A DNA stretch of 64,000 nt from Burkholderia sp. GTDB lineage: Bacteria > Pseudomonadota > Gammaproteobacteria > Burkholderiales > Burkholderiaceae. The position numbers and the translations under genes are program-made. The notes beneath the pieces were generated by a model. That model was not told where the DNA came from and did not search any database. It was given only the letters and a program-made list of their open reading frames with translations. Below, one piece after another: positions 9,273 through 18,529 of the stretch. Position 1 is the stretch's first letter; every line of letters begins with the position of its first letter. The DNA lies in NCBI GenBank assembly GCA_031253835.1, contig JAIRVP010000034.1:1-64000 (forward strand). The letters run 5' to 3'.

Positions 9273-10301
9273 TCAGGCCGTCCAGTCGAGGATCACCTTG
9301 CCGCTTTCGCCGGACAGCATCGCGGCGAAGCCTTTTTCGTAATCGTCGGCCGCGAAGCGATGCGTGATGATCGGCGACAGGTCGAGGCCGCTCTGCAGCA
9401 TCGCGACCATCTTGTACCAGGTCTCGAACATCTCGCGGCCGTAGATGCCCTTGATCTCGAGCCCCTTGAAGATCACCTGGTTCCAGTCGATCGCCGTCTG
9501 CGCGGGCGGGATGCCGAGCAGCGCAACCTTGCCGCCGTGGTTCATCGCCTCGAGCATGCTCGTGAACGCGCTCGGCACGCCCGACATCTCGAGACCGACG
9601 TCGAAGCCTTCCGTCATGTGCAGGTCGGCCATCACGTCGCGCAGCGATTCGCGTGCGACGTTGACCGCACGCGTCGCGCCCATCTTGCGCGCGAGCGCCA
9701 GCCGGTAGTCGTTGATGTCGGTGATGACGACGTTGCGCGCGCCGACGTGCTTCGCGATCGCGACGGCCATGATGCCGATCGGGCCCGCGCCGGTGATCAG
9801 CACGTCCTCGCCGACGAGGTTGAACGACAGCGCCGTGTGCGTCGCGTTGCCGAACGGATCGAAGATCGACGCGAGATCGTCGGAGATCTCCGGCGGAATC
9901 TTGAACGCGTTGAACGCCGGAATCGCCAGGTACTCGGCGAACGCGCCTTCTCGGTTCACGCCGACGCCGACCGTGTTGCGGCACAGATGCCGGCGCCCCG
10001 CGCGGCAGTTGCGGCAGAAACCGCACGTGATGTGGCCTTCGCCGGACACGCGATCGCCGATCGCGAAGCCGCGCACTTCCTGCCCCATCTCGACGATCTC
10101 GCCGACGTATTCGTGACCGACGTGCATCGGCACGGGAATCGTCTTCTGCGCCCAGTCGTCCCACTTCCAGATATGGATGTCGGTGCCGCAGATCGCCGTG
10201 CGGCGGATCTTGATCAGCACGTCGTTGTGGCCGACTTCGGGACGCTTCACGCGCGTGAGCGTCAGGCCGGGGCCGCGTTCGAGCTTTGCCAGTGCTTTCA
10301 T
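9273..10301 (-). CDS. tdh: L-threonine 3-dehydrogenase
   Basis: NAD-dependent oxidation of threonine to 2-amino-3-ketobutyrate, a zinc medium-chain dehydrogenase of 342 aa, the normal length. Catalytic zinc ligands are Cys38 (in AICGTD), His63 and Glu64 (in GHEYVG); the structural zinc site is the four-Cys lobe starting at [11 protein letters not shown]. The nucleotide fold begins at GAGPIGIMA. It lies 13 bp downstream of kbl on the same strand, so the two form the operon that converts threonine to glycine and acetyl-CoA. Confidence 0.96.
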   Translation of the reverse strand: MKALAKLERGPGLTLTRVKRPEVGHNDVLIKIRRTAICGTDIHIWKWDDWAQKTIPVPMHVGHEYVGEIVEMGQEVRGFAIGDRVSGEGHITCGFCRNCRAGRRHLCRNTVGVGVNREGAFAEYLAIPAFNAFKIPPEISDDLASIFDPFGNATHTALSFNLVGEDVLITGAGPIGIMAVAIAKHVGARNVVITDINDYRLALARKMGATRAVNVARESLRDVMADLHMTEGFDVGLEMSGVPSAFTSMLEAMNHGGKVALLGIPPAQTAIDWNQVIFKGLEIKGIYGREMFETWYKMVAMLQSGLDLSPIITHRFAADDYEKGFAAMLSGESGKVILDWTA

Positions 10302-10314
10302 GGTCGCGCCTCCG

Positions 10315-11514
<1,200 letters not shown>

Positions 11515-11620
11515 CGCAAAGCTCCTGACAGGGATTCGCATTCCGCGGCGCACCGCTCGTGGCGGCGGCGCAGCGGCCTGCTACTGTTATAGTCGGTCGT
11601 TCGGTTGACCGCATTTATCC

Positions 11621-11648
11621 GATATTCCGAACTAGAATTCGAAATATC
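11621..11648. promoter_or_regulatory. Inverted repeat in the kbl / regulator divergent promoter
   Basis: GATATTCCGAA and TTCGAAATATC are 11-bp arms with one mismatch, separated by 6 bp and ending 27 bp before the regulator start. It is a likely operator for the XRE-cupin protein, which would place it where both kbl-tdh and the regulator could be controlled. Confidence 0.55.
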
Positions 11649-11675
11649 GAACAACTCTAAGCGAACGGAATCCAA

Positions 11676-12287
11676 ATGGCAAGTTCATCCGGGTCGCGGC
11701 GCACGCCTGCCGGCGCCGCATCGCAGCCGCCGGCCGTCACGCCGCCGCGCGTCGGCGAGCAGATCCAGCGGCTGCGCAACGAGCGCAAGCTGACGCTCGA
11801 CGACCTGTCGCGCGCGGCCGGCGTATCGAAATCGATGCTCTCCGAGATCGAGCGCGACAAGGCCAACCCGACGATCGCCGTCGCGTGGCGGCTGACGAAC
11901 GCGCTCGGCATCACGCTCGACGAATTGTTCTCGCAGCCGAAGGCGCCCGAGACGATCCGCGTGGACGGCCCGCACGACATCCCGACGCTCGCCGGCCACG
12001 ACGGCCGGTACCAGCTGCGCGTATGGGGCCCGATCGACCTCGCCGGCAAGTTCGAGTGGTACGAGCTGACGTTGCCGGGCGGCGGCGCACTGGTATCGAA
12101 CGCACACGAGCCCGGCACGCGCGAGCACCTCACCGTGCTGCAGGGCGCGATGGAAATCGAAGCCGCGGCGGCCAGCCGGCGCCTGAAGGTGGGCGACACC
12201 GCACGCTACCCGGCCGACGAGCCGCACGCGATCCGCAACCCCGGCAAGGCCGAAGCGCGGGCACTGCTGATCGTGATCCATCGCTGA
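11676..12287 (+). CDS. XRE-family regulator with C-terminal cupin domain
   Basis: A 203-aa two-domain regulator. Residues about 27-82 are a lambda-repressor-like helix-turn-helix ('DDLSRAAGVSKSMLSEIERD'), and about 115-200 a small cupin ending 'ARYPADEPHAIRNPGKAE', which usually senses a small metabolite. The first 25 residues are low-complexity and probably disordered. Members beside catabolic genes regulate amino-acid or amine use. Divergence from kbl-tdh makes threonine breakdown the best guess for its target. Confidence 0.88.
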   Translation: MASSSGSRRTPAGAASQPPAVTPPRVGEQIQRLRNERKLTLDDLSRAAGVSKSMLSEIERDKANPTIAVAWRLTNALGITLDELFSQPKAPETIRVDGPHDIPTLAGHDGRYQLRVWGPIDLAGKFEWYELTLPGGGALVSNAHEPGTREHLTVLQGAMEIEAAAASRRLKVGDTARYPADEPHAIRNPGKAEARALLIVIHR

Positions 12288-12326
12288 CGGCGCGGATAGT
12301 CGGCCAAAAGGTCAATCGCAGGCCAG

Positions 12327-12355
12327 TTGCGGAAAACACTGTATGTTTGTACAGT
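12327..12355 (+). promoter_or_regulatory. Promoter with LexA (SOS) box
   Basis: CTGTATGTTTGTACAG at 12339-12354 fits the LexA consensus CTGT-N8-ACAG, and its flanks (A before, TA after) also follow the E. coli form. TTGCGG (12327-12332) and TACAGT (12350-12355), 17 bp apart, make a sigma-70 promoter whose -10 is covered by the box, the arrangement of an SOS gene. Confidence 0.7.
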
Positions 12356-12428
12356 ATACGGACATTCCGCCATGCACGGGCCGGAGCCGGCGCACCGAGA
12401 CGCCCGCCCCGGTCGACAGGAGCCTGCA

Positions 12429-12806
12429 ATGACAGAAGAACAAGATTTGGCCGCGCTCAGCTTCAAGGCTGCCGCGCACGATCTCGAGCTCATCGTCCGG
12501 CATATCGCCGGGCGCTACATCCGCCAGCGCGTGCCGCTCACGTGGCGCCTGCTGCACGCGATCGAAGCCGAGGCGCTCGCCGACCTCGGCTTTGCCAGCC
12601 GGCACGAAGCCGGCATGCGTCAACTGTTCGAACGGCCGTCGGACATGGCGTTTCCCGAAACGGACGATCCGATCGACTTCGGGCGCTCGAATGCGCTGCC
12701 CGCCGTCTTTTCGTTCGCGGTCCTCGCATATGAAGCGGCAGCCACGTCGCACGACACGGCGCCGCGCGAGCGCGCTCACCGTCAGTCCAAGGCCTGGGGC
12801 GACTGA
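12429..12806 (+). CDS. Unknown protein behind a LexA box
   Basis: A 125-aa acidic, mostly helical protein with no membrane segment or signal peptide and no domain that I recognise. The stretch 'FKAAAHDLELIVRHIAGRYI' looks like an amphipathic helix. The start at ATG 12429 follows CAGGAG; an in-frame ATG at 12327 would overlap the promoter. Because a LexA box covers its promoter it should be induced by DNA damage. It sits at the left edge of the replicon maintenance block, 102 bp before the recombinase-like gene, which suggests an SOS-linked role in replication or division; this is inference only. Confidence 0.65.
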   Translation: MTEEQDLAALSFKAAAHDLELIVRHIAGRYIRQRVPLTWRLLHAIEAEALADLGFASRHEAGMRQLFERPSDMAFPETDDPIDFGRSNALPAVFSFAVLAYEAAATSHDTAPRERAHRQSKAWGD

Positions 12807-12908
12807 TGGCCAAGCCCCGGCCGCGGCGCACGGCGGCCGGTTCAGTCTCTTGCTGCCCGACAGGTTGCGGAAAGGGCTACCATATACGCAACTAACGGAA
12901 TAAATACC

Positions 12909-13928
12909 ATGTCCCTTCCCGCCTCTCCCGACACCGCTGCACGCCCGGAAGAAAAGGATCTGTTCGACCGCGGCGCATCCGACTGGATCGTCTCGCCCGA
13001 AGCCGCGTTCGACGCCTGGCTCGCCATGCAGGACTATCGCCGTTCGTCGGCCGACGTCTATCGCGCACAATGGGGCGCCTTTCTCACGTGGATGCGTGCG
13101 CACCAGAAGAATCTGGCAACGGTCGACACCGCAACCATCGCGAACTTCGTCGGCGAGCTGCCGATCAAGAAAACGCAGCGCATGCGCTATCTGCGACTCA
13201 TCGAGCGTGTGCTCGACCACATCCGGCGCACCGAATACGCATCGACCAACCCGGCCCGTTTCATTGCTCAGGATGGCGAAGCGAACTGGCGCAAGGCACG
13301 CGACAACGAGCCGACCGGCTTCCTCACGCCGGCCGAGCGCGCGACGTTGCTCGCCTATCTGTTTTCGCCGATCGGCGTGTCGGGTTCCGCTTACTGGAAA
13401 GAGCGGCGCGATCGCGCGCTCGTCGCCGCGTTTCTCGGTGCCGGCATCAAGACCGGCGAAGCGCGCGCGCTTACGATTAGTTGCATCAATACGAGCGGCA
13501 CGTCGCTGCAGATCGAGTCGACGCATCCGGATTACGCGCGCGAAACCCATCTGGCCTCGTTCGCGATCGCGCTGCTCGAGGCATGGCTCACCGAGCGCAA
13601 GCGCCAGGAGATTCCGGGAGAACTCGTGTTCCCCGCATCGCACGCCGGGCGGCCGATGCACAAGGCGACGATGCTGCGCGCGATCGATGCGATCGTCGAA
13701 TCGGCGGGGCTCACGTCGTCGCGCACCGCACGCGCGAGCCCGCAAACGCTGCGCAATACCTACGCGGCCGAGCTGTTCGAACACGACGTGCCGTCCGAGC
13801 GCGTCGGCAAATGGCTCGGCTTCATGCGGCCGATCTCGTCGAACCGCCTGCATCGCGCATGGAAGAACTGGCGCGATGGTTTGGCCGACCACAACGGTGA
13901 CGTGACCGACAGCGACGAAACTCACTGA
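12909..13928 (+). CDS. Tyrosine recombinase-fold protein lacking catalytic residues
   Basis: A 339-aa protein with the two-part architecture of phage integrases: a SAM-like core-binding domain (about 28-115) and a catalytic-type domain (about 137-325). The catalytic signature is mostly lost: ArgI of the usual G-x-G-L-R motif is Lys181 (GAGIKTGEAR), the HxxR box reads QTLR (Q279, with only R282 kept), the LGH box reads LGF (F305), and there is no tyrosine after Y285 to act as nucleophile. It is full length and has no frameshift, so it is probably kept for DNA binding rather than strand exchange. It lies near the origin, beside a KfrA-like gene. Confidence 0.75.
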   Translation: MSLPASPDTAARPEEKDLFDRGASDWIVSPEAAFDAWLAMQDYRRSSADVYRAQWGAFLTWMRAHQKNLATVDTATIANFVGELPIKKTQRMRYLRLIERVLDHIRRTEYASTNPARFIAQDGEANWRKARDNEPTGFLTPAERATLLAYLFSPIGVSGSAYWKERRDRALVAAFLGAGIKTGEARALTISCINTSGTSLQIESTHPDYARETHLASFAIALLEAWLTERKRQEIPGELVFPASHAGRPMHKATMLRAIDAIVESAGLTSSRTARASPQTLRNTYAAELFEHDVPSERVGKWLGFMRPISSNRLHRAWKNWRDGLADHNGDVTDSDETH

Positions 13929-13937
13929 TCGGGAAAC

Positions 13938-13969
13938 GGCTGCTCACGCGACCTGATCCGTGAGCAGCC
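13938..13969 (+). terminator. Hairpin after the recombinase-like gene
   Basis: Perfect 11-bp stem GGCTGCTCACG / CGTGAGCAGCC with a 10-nt loop, 10 bp after the stop. The downstream T tract is poor (TTGCGTGG), so termination may be partial or factor-assisted. Confidence 0.5.
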
Positions 13970-13999
13970 TTGCGTGGCGCAGCCTCACCGTTTCACAGC

Positions 14000-14016
14000 T
14001 CCCGAAAAACCTCACC
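14000..14016 (-). repeat. Outlying iteron identical to the consensus
   Basis: On the minus strand this is exactly GGTGAGGTTTTTCGGGA, the same 17 bases as the array copies at 16167 and 16416. It lies in the gap between the converging recombinase-like and KfrA-like genes, 1.6 kb left of the array, on the opposite strand to it. Confidence 0.8.
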
Positions 14017-14065
14017 TCAAACGTCCTGGATCCGCTCACCTGTGCAGGTGCCGCCGATCTCCGGG

Positions 14066-15265
14066 TCAGGAATGCGCAAAACGCGCGACGGCTTCGAACC
14101 GAGACGGCCATGCGCCCGAAGCGTGTTCGCATTCCGGGCACGCCACTTCAAACCCCTCTTCACCGTGTGACAACTCCGGCTCCCCGTCGCAATGCGGGCA
14201 TTGGGCCGGCACCGGAATGTCGTAATCCAGTGCGGTGCCGATCGCGGAAAACGCTTCCGCATCCAGTTGCCCGGCGTCGGCCAGGCGCCGGATCAGCGCG
14301 GCGATTTCCGGATTCATCCCTCGGCTCGCGCGCAACGCGCTTACGTCGCGTGTCGCGCGTTCCAGCTCATCGCCCTGGGTGCGCAACTGTTCTTCGAGCC
14401 GATCCGCGCGGGCCTTGGCCGAACTCAGTTGCTGCAGGAAATCGAATTCCTTGCGCTGAACGTCGCGCAAACCGCTCTGGTAGGTCGACGCCATGCTGCG
14501 CAACGAGTCCAGCTCGACCAGCATCGGCTTGACCCGGCGTTCGGCTTCGGCCACGGCGTCCTTGATTTGCTGCGCGTAGTGCTCGGTGCGCTGCTGCAAT
14601 TCGGCTTGCAACGCATCGATCCGGTCGCGCAGCGTCGCGTTTTGCGCTTGCTCGGTGTCGACGCGGCTCGCTGCGGCGGCCAGTTCCTTCTCCAGTCGGG
14701 CGACTGTGGTGAGCAACGTCGCTTCGCTTGCCGAACCGTGCGTCGACTGCGACGCGAGTTGGACCTCGAGTTCGGTCACGCGGGCCTGCAGCTGCTCGTT
14801 TCGGGTTTCGCCGCGGGCGAGCGCTCCTTCGAGCGTCTCCTGGCGGACGGTTGCGTCGCGCAACCGCTGTTCGGCGTCGGCCACGCCGGCGCGAACCTGT
14901 TCGCGATCGCCATCGAGACTGTCGCGGGCTGCTTTCAGCGCTTCTTCATAGAGTGCGCCGAGCAATGCGCCGGCTTTTTCCTCGACGGCCTTCGGGATGG
15001 CCGCGCCGTCGAGCCGGATCTTGGACGCGGATCGGATGCGCTCCCAGAAATGGTCGATGTCTTTCGGAATGTCGCTGGCGCTGCCGGTCTGGGTGAGATC
15101 GCGGACGTTGGCGGCCGACGGCCGGATGCCGAGATCGAAGAACAAGCGCTTGCACGCATGCAGCGACAATTCCTGACGGCGTGCACCGCTGGCGCGCAGC
15201 GATTCCAGTTCGTCGCGAATGACTTGGCGTATTTCGTCCAGGGTCATGACTGTGCTCACAGACAT
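14066..15265 (-). CDS. KfrA-like DNA-binding coiled-coil protein with zinc ribbon
   Basis: A 399-aa protein. Residues about 10-115 resemble the KfrA N-terminal DNA-binding domain, known from plasmids, where KfrA represses its own promoter and aids stable inheritance. Residues about 115-330 form a long heptad-rich coiled coil. The C-terminus has a four-Cys ribbon (C356, C359, C376, C379) that is not part of classical KfrA. ATG at 15265 is given, with ATG 15247 as a real alternative because a TATGAT -10 element at 15278-15283 leaves almost no leader for the first. It lies next to the origin, transcribed away from it. Confidence 0.8.
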   Translation of the reverse strand: MSVSTVMTLDEIRQVIRDELESLRASGARRQELSLHACKRLFFDLGIRPSAANVRDLTQTGSASDIPKDIDHFWERIRSASKIRLDGAAIPKAVEEKAGALLGALYEEALKAARDSLDGDREQVRAGVADAEQRLRDATVRQETLEGALARGETRNEQLQARVTELEVQLASQSTHGSASEATLLTTVARLEKELAAAASRVDTEQAQNATLRDRIDALQAELQQRTEHYAQQIKDAVAEAERRVKPMLVELDSLRSMASTYQSGLRDVQRKEFDFLQQLSSAKARADRLEEQLRTQGDELERATRDVSALRASRGMNPEIAALIRRLADAGQLDAEAFSAIGTALDYDIPVPAQCPHCDGEPELSHGEEGFEVACPECEHASGAWPSRFEAVARFAHS

Positions 15266-15298
15266 TGAAATGTGTCAATCATAACGAAATACGTATTT
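15262..15298. promoter_or_regulatory. Candidate KfrA-type operator
   Basis: Two palindromes flank the likely -10 TATGAT (15278-15283, minus strand): ACATTGAAATGT at 15262-15273 and the perfect AAATACGTATTT at 15287-15298. KfrA proteins bind inverted repeats in their own promoters, so autoregulation is likely. Confidence 0.5.
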
Positions 15299-15642
15299 AT
15301 TGATACTGATTTTGCGCCGACGTGGTGAATTTACGTCGTTTCTCGCAGAAATCGGAGCTGTGAGCCTATCCGGATGAATGTGGTTCAGGATTTCGTGAAA
15401 CAAAGCGAAGAAAGTCAGCCAAGTCCTTGTAATACCAGCATTTTCCTGCAGACCCCGAATTTCGGCATTTGTTTCACATGACGACGGATCCGATTGCCTG
15501 TGGGTGTTCAGGGGTTGGGGTGTCTGTGGAAAACTCGTCAGCCGATGTCTTGAGAGTATTAGAAGTAAACACCCTTGAACCCTTAGTTAAAAACGTTAAC
15601 GCCACGGCACAGCCTTATGTAGCAAGGCTTTCCGGCCGACAA

Positions 15643-16950
15643 GGTGAAGTTTTACGGGAGCCAAGGTGATCTTCTGCGGGAGCTGACGTGATGGGGTTCA
15701 GGGAGCAGCGTGAGCCGTTGCAGGAAAGATCGTGAGCGGATTCGGGATCACAGTGAAACACGAGAATTCCCAAAGGTGAGGGTTTTCGGGGCCTCACAGC
15801 CACAGAACCCGCACTGTGCCTGACTGCACAGTTTTCTGCCTGTGCAGACACAGGTGAGAACTTGCGGGACCTTCTTCGCGCCCCGATTCTGCCCATCTTT
15901 TGGGCAGTTTTGGCGAAAGGTGAGGTTTCACGGGACTCCGCGGGATTTTGCTGTGAGGTTTTCCGGGAAGCGGACACCATTTTGCACAGCAAAAGTGCGT
16001 TCAGGGGCCGGTGATGCCCTAAAGGTGAGAGTTTTCGGGAGGGAAATCCGGGTTTTCCTGCCCTGATCCCCCTAAGGTGAGCTTTTTCGGGGCATGGATC
16101 ACAGGCTGTGCGCCTAGTCACAGGTGAGGCTTTTCGGGAATGGAATTTGCCCGAAAAATGGTCAAAGGTGAGGTTTTTCGGGACCTGTGAGCGGCCGGAT
16201 TCGCCGAAAAGCCCGCCAGGACTGGAAGAAATCTCATTTTTGCTGTGCCACTTTTTGGCACAGGTGAGATTTTTCGGGGGCTGACATACGGTTGTCGTAT
16301 GAAGGATTCTGGTCGAAAGGTGAGGCTTTTCGGGGGATGTCTGCCGCGCACAGCCTAATGCCTTCTGTGCATAAGTATCGGAACACATTGAGGTTTTTGA
16401 TACCGCGGCGGTTACGGTGAGGTTTTTCGGGAGCCATTCCCGTGCCCGCTGCGGCACAGCATTTTTTCGGGAAGGTGAGCGTTTTCGGGAGGCTTCACCA
16501 GCCAAATCCGCGCGAGCCGGGCGTTCGTCGGCATCCGGACGAAAGAACATGCTGTGCTCAAGGTGAGGATTTTCGGGACCTGATCCGATGGGTGCGCTGT
16601 ACAATGCGCGCCCGGGCCTGCAAATCAGGTCCGATCGGGTCGCGCGGGCCGGTTTCGACGATGCCTGTTCGAACGCCGGGCCCGATCCCGATCTTCCTGC
16701 GAGCCGCGCCTGTACATGCATACAGGCCGCCGTGGGGCGATCGGGGGCGCACAGTGAGGGGCAATCGCAACCCTGTGCCGGACGCACGGCCGTGCAGTCG
16801 CAAAATTACGACAAATTGATAGGTGAGTCGATACGGGAGCGAATTCCGCACGTGTCATGCACAGGTGAAATTCTGTGAATCGGCGCATCCCGCGGCACGT
16901 CTGGAAGAGTCCGGAACGCCGCAATGGCGGACCGGTGAGGGTTTTCGGGA
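15643..16950 (+). repeat. Iteron array, consensus GGTGAGGTTTTTCGGGA
   Basis: At least 17 copies on the plus strand begin at 15643, 15665, 15775, 15853, 15919, 15952, 16024, 16076, 16123, 16167, 16263, 16319, 16416, 16474, 16562, 16822 and 16934, with weaker ones near 15688, 15731 and 16864. GGTGA and CGGG are nearly invariant; the middle is a variable T-rich stretch. Spacing is irregular (22 to 260 bp), not a regular tandem array. The Rep protein encoded to the right is the expected ligand. Confidence 0.85.
16366..16374 (-). promoter_or_regulatory. DnaA box in the origin
   Basis: TGTGCATAA, the complement of TTATGCACA, is a perfect match to the DnaA consensus TTATNCACA and lies between iterons 16319 and 16416. 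Confidence 0.7.
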
Positions 16951-17039
16951 GCGGTTGGGGTGAGTGCCGTTTTGCATGCGCGCTTCACCGGCTACGGTGA
17001 GCATGTCGTTCTGGACGCACATCACCGCAGGCGCTATCC

Positions 17040-17056
17040 TTCCGGGAAACTTCACC
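17040..17056 (-). promoter_or_regulatory. Inverted, degenerate iteron before rep
   Basis: On the minus strand it begins GGTGAAGTTT and ends CCCGGAA, an iteron with one base missing. It lies 13 bp upstream of the rep start codon, so Rep bound here could repress its own gene, as is common for Rep_3 initiators. Confidence 0.5.
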
Positions 17057-17069
17057 TCCGACCCGACGT

Positions 17070-18437
17070 ATGGCCACGACGAAGCGCGCCAAGAAAACCG
17101 ATGTGGATGTGGTGAGTGCCAGTTCAGCCGAATTGCGCAAGGCCGTCGAGGCGATTGCCATTCAGCCGAAAAGCGGCAAGATCACGCTCCTCACTCGCAA
17201 GCTGTTCAATGTCCTGCTGGCCGTCGCGCAGCAGGCCGACGACTCGGGCGATACGTATCGCGCGCTGCTGTCGGACATCGTCGCCAACTCCGCTTTCGAT
17301 TCGAACGACACCGCACTGGTGAAGGAGCACCTGCGCCGCATGGTGTCGGTGCAGGTCGAATGGAGCACGGGGACGTCGAGCCAGAAGCCTGGCCGCAAGT
17401 GGGGGATCTCGACGCTGATCGCCGACGCGGAAATTCTCGAGGATCCGACGACTCGCCGCGTGTGGGTCGAATTCTCGTTCGCACCGAAGATCAAGAAGAA
17501 GCTGCTCGACCCGGTCCAGTATGCGCGCCTGAGCCTGCAGTTCCAGAGCCAGCTGCGCAGCAGCGCCGGCCTCGCACTGTACGAGATCTGCGTGCGCTAC
17601 CTGACGAACCCGAGCCACCTGACGATGCGCGAGCCGTGGGAATGGTGGCGGCCGATCCTGTCGGGTACGCCCGACACGGAAGCCGGCGACGAGGCGAAGC
17701 GCGAGTACAAGTACTTCAAGCGCGACTACCTGCGCCCCGCGATCGCGGAAGTCAACGCGGTCACCAACATCTTCGTCGAGCTGATCGAGCACCGCGAAGG
17801 GCGCCGGGTGGCCGAGATCCAGTTCCGCGTGACCGAACGCAAGCAGCCGATGCTCGCGCTCGACGAACACCCGAACGTGTTCGACAGCACGCTGGTCGAC
17901 CGGATGGTGAAGCTCGGGATCCCGCTGAAGGAAGCGCAGACGCTCTATGCGGACAGCGAGGAGAACCGGATTCGCGCCGCACTGCAGATGACCGAACAGC
18001 GGATGCGCAGCACGACGCTGCCGCCGGTGCGCAGCGCGCCGGCGTTGTTCAAGGATGCGCTGAAGAAGGGTTATGCGCCGCCGGTCGAGTCGGTCGATGC
18101 GCTGCCGGCCGGCACGCCGTCCGCGAAGGTCGTGGCGGCCCAGCCGGACGATCTGAAGGCGCGGCTGCTGAGCGAGTTCGCGGCGTTCCGCCGCAAGGAA
18201 GCGAAGGTGCTCTACGAAGAGCAGGGCGACGCGGAGCGCGAAGTGGCGCGCGAGTCGTTCGAATCGGAGGCGCTGCCGACGATGGGCTCGCATCTGCGCG
18301 ACGACTGGCGCAAGCGCGGCCTCGATTCCAAGCTGGCCGAGACGGCCTTTTTCGACTGGCTGGCCCAGAAGACCTGGGGCGAGCCGACGGACGGCGACCT
18401 GCTGTCGTTTACGCTGAACCAGTCGCGGGCCGCCTGA
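17070..18437 (+). CDS. Replication initiator protein, RepB / Rep_3 family
   Basis: A 455-aa plasmid-type initiator that should bind the iterons and open the origin of this secondary chromosome. The two winged-helix domains of Rep_3 proteins span about residues 30-265, with 'ITLLTRKLFNVLLAVAQQA' starting the first and 'SSAGLALYEICVRYL' and 'YKYFKRDYLRPAIAEVN' being family landmarks. The C-terminal 190 residues are Burkholderia-type extension, charged and helical. No good Shine-Dalgarno is seen before ATG 17070. It is divergent in function from the par genes, which converge on it. Confidence 0.92.
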   Translation: MATTKRAKKTDVDVVSASSAELRKAVEAIAIQPKSGKITLLTRKLFNVLLAVAQQADDSGDTYRALLSDIVANSAFDSNDTALVKEHLRRMVSVQVEWSTGTSSQKPGRKWGISTLIADAEILEDPTTRRVWVEFSFAPKIKKKLLDPVQYARLSLQFQSQLRSSAGLALYEICVRYLTNPSHLTMREPWEWWRPILSGTPDTEAGDEAKREYKYFKRDYLRPAIAEVNAVTNIFVELIEHREGRRVAEIQFRVTERKQPMLALDEHPNVFDSTLVDRMVKLGIPLKEAQTLYADSEENRIRAALQMTEQRMRSTTLPPVRSAPALFKDALKKGYAPPVESVDALPAGTPSAKVVAAQPDDLKARLLSEFAAFRRKEAKVLYEEQGDAEREVARESFESEALPTMGSHLRDDWRKRGLDSKLAETAFFDWLAQKTWGEPTDGDLLSFTLNQSRAA

Positions 18438-18509
18438 GGCCCGCTCAGGCCCGCTGACGGGCCGCCGCCGGCCCCGCCCCTCGGTCGGGCGGGCCCGGCG
18501 TCCTCACCA

Positions 18510-18525
18510 GGCCCTTCGGGCCGTT
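18510..18525 (+). terminator. Short hairpin between converging rep and parB
   Basis: GGCCC-TTC-GGGCC followed by GTTT. A larger GC-rich inverted structure covers 18462-18500. Together they probably end rep transcription before it enters parB. Confidence 0.5.
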
Positions 18526-18529
18526 TCCC

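Larger units (their letters stand above)
15299..17069. other. Replication origin region of chromosome 2
   Basis: A 1.8-kb stretch with no gene, between the KfrA-like gene and rep. The left part (15548-15600) is AT-rich and includes GTTAA-N5-TTAAC at 15586-15600, a candidate unwinding site; a DnaA-box-like TGTGGAAAA is at 15535-15543. The middle holds the iteron array and a perfect DnaA box. The right part (16580-16930) is nearly iteron-free, with a possible -10 TACAAT near 16600, and leads to rep. Iterons, DnaA box, AT-rich segment, initiator and par genes together identify a secondary-chromosome origin. Confidence 0.85.

Noticed and set aside
12909..13928. Functional phage integrase marking a prophage or genomic island
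   Set aside because: Catalytic residues are missing, no att-like repeats or tRNA gene flank it, and the neighbours are replicon-maintenance genes.
15615..16787. A 390-codon minus-strand reading frame across the origin
   Set aside because: Its translation is full of repeated S-R-K-x-S-P and P-E-K-P-H units that are just the iterons read in different frames; there is no domain or codon bias of a gene.
15643..16950. CRISPR array
   Set aside because: Repeats are 17 bp, vary in the middle and are spaced 22-260 bp apart, without equal-length spacers; no cas genes. They are replication iterons.
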